In this document: positions 4,480 through 5,232 of the stretch, piece after piece | Numbering within the stretch: position 1 is the first letter of the stretch | Layout of the letters: each line of letters opens with the position of its first letter | DNA from: Alphaproteobacteria bacterium | GTDB lineage: Bacteria > Pseudomonadota > Alphaproteobacteria > Rhizobiales > Hyphomicrobiaceae | Assembly (NCBI GenBank): GCA_005888525.1 | Contig: VBAB01000451.1 | Coordinates: 1 to 5,232 of the forward strand | DNA: 5,232 nucleotides | Direction: 5' to 3' | Position numbers and translations under genes: made by a program | The notes under the pieces: model-generated | Databases searched by the model: none | What the model saw: only the letters and a program-made list of their open reading frames with translations | What the model was told of the DNA's origin: nothing

Positions 4480-5232
4480 TCGTCGAGACAGGACATTTCG
4501 CCCTCATCCTCGCGCTCGCCGCCGCGCTTGTGCAGATGGCGCTGCCCGCGTGGGGCGCGCGGCAGCGCGATCCGCGCCTGATGGCCGTCGCCGAGCCGGC
4601 TGCTCTCGTCCAGCTCTGCCTCGTGCTCGCGGCCTTCCTCGCCCTCATGCACGCCTACGTCACGTCGGACTTCTCCGTCGAGACGGTGTGGGCCAACTCG
4701 CACACGGCCAAGCCGCTGATCTACAAGATCTCCGGCGTGTGGGGGAACCACGAGGGCTCCATGCTGCTGTGGGTGCTGATCCTCGCCGTCTTCGGCGCCG
4801 CCGTCGCCCTCTTCGGCGGCAACCTGCCCGCCACGCTGCGCGCCAACGTGCTGGCTGTGCAGGCCGGCATCGCCGTGGCCTTCCTGCTCTTCATCATCCT
4901 CGCCTCCAACCCCTTCCTGCGCATCCCGCCCCAGCCCGAGGGCCGCGGTCTCAATCCCGTCCTGCAGGACCCCGCGCTCGCCTTCCACCCGCCCTTCCTC
5001 TACGCCGGCTATGTCGGCCTCTCGATCGCCTTCTCCTTCGCCATCGCCGCGCTGATCGAGGGACGCACGGATGCCGCCTGGGCGCGCTGGGTGCGGCCGT
5101 GGACGCTCGCCGCCTGGATGTGCCTCACCCTCGGCATCGCCATGGGCTCCTGGTGGGCCTACTACGAGCTGGGTTGGGGCGGCTGGTGGTTCTGGGACCC
5201 GGTCGAGAACGCTTCCTTCATGCCATGGCTCG
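4476..5232 (+). CDS. ccmF: CcmF, haem lyase core subunit (N-terminal part, cut by window end)
   Basis: The frame begins MIVETGHFALILALAAALVQ and stays open to the window edge, giving 252 residues, about 40% of a normal CcmF. It is strongly hydrophobic, with membrane segments near 6-26, 42-62, 95-114, 124-144, 175-195 and 208-226. Family hallmarks are the KISGVWGNHEGSMLLW block (84-99), NPFLRI-PP-PEGRGLNPVLQDP (145-166), the periplasmic HPPFLYAGYVG with His171, and the tryptophan-rich WWD signature WGGWWFWDPVENASFMPWL (234-252). The WWD segment lies on the periplasmic face where haem from CcmE is bound, and flanking histidines act as haem ligands; the later histidines are beyond the window. 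With CcmH and CcmI the protein forms the thioether bonds of c-type cytochromes. The ATG at 4476 matches the family N-terminus; the nearest GGAGG (4435-4439) is too far away, so initiation is weak or coupled. Confidence 0.96.
   Translation, partial: MIVETGHFALILALAAALVQMALPAWGARQRDPRLMAVAEPAALVQLCLVLAAFLALMHAYVTSDFSVETVWANSHTAKPLIYKISGVWGNHEGSMLLWVLILAVFGAAVALFGGNLPATLRANVLAVQAGIAVAFLLFIILASNPFLRIPPQPEGRGLNPVLQDPALAFHPPFLYAGYVGLSIAFSFAIAALIEGRTDAAWARWVRPWTLAAWMCLTLGIAMGSWWAYYELGWGGWWFWDPVENASFMPWL

Noticed and set aside
4224..4988. Long minus-strand frame opposite ccmF and the preceding repeat
   Set aside because: The product is Gly/Glu/His-rich shadow text; the plus strand encodes an unmistakable CcmF with the WWD motif.

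Overview
The window looks like a high-GC alphaproteobacterial chromosome, most likely of the Hyphomicrobiales (Rhizobiales) type. Three things point that way: the cytochrome c maturation order ccmI-ccmE-ccmF, the GC-rich codon use, and dispersed palindromic repeats that are common in that group, including one built on GTCATCCCGGG and one built on CCCTCTCCCC. The genus cannot be fixed from the sequence.

Layout, all genes on the + strand. Bases 1-307 hold the 3' end of a gene whose C-terminus resembles the permuted papain-like (YaeF/YiiX, C92) hydrolases; it is clearly lower in GC (160 of the first 300 bases) than the rest. Bases 308-703 hold no convincing gene, only a strong ribosome-binding site followed by a 12-codon frame, short repeats and a weak promoter candidate. 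Bases 704-1162 encode a 152-residue lipoprotein of the glycine-zipper / 17 kDa surface antigen type, followed by a perfect hairpin repeat and a strong intrinsic terminator. Bases 1363-2292 encode an unrecognised 309-residue exported protein whose C-terminal half is an internal duplication; it ends in another intrinsic terminator.

From about 2375 to the window end lies a system I c operon: ccmI (apocytochrome chaperone), ccmE (haem chaperone) and the first 252 codons of ccmF (haem lyase core). CcmE carries haem covalently on a histidine in the periplasm, CcmI presents apocytochrome c, and CcmF with CcmH joins the two. The rest of ccmF, and probably ccmH, should follow beyond the window.

The most unusual feature is that each of the three ccm genes is preceded by a different palindromic repeat. 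At both internal junctions the repeat lies inside a small open frame (59 and 65 codons) that overlaps the upstream stop and the downstream start through ATGA. Ribosomes could therefore in principle pass from gene to gene through repeat-derived frames. I see no tRNA, rRNA, CRISPR array, intact insertion sequence or defence system.
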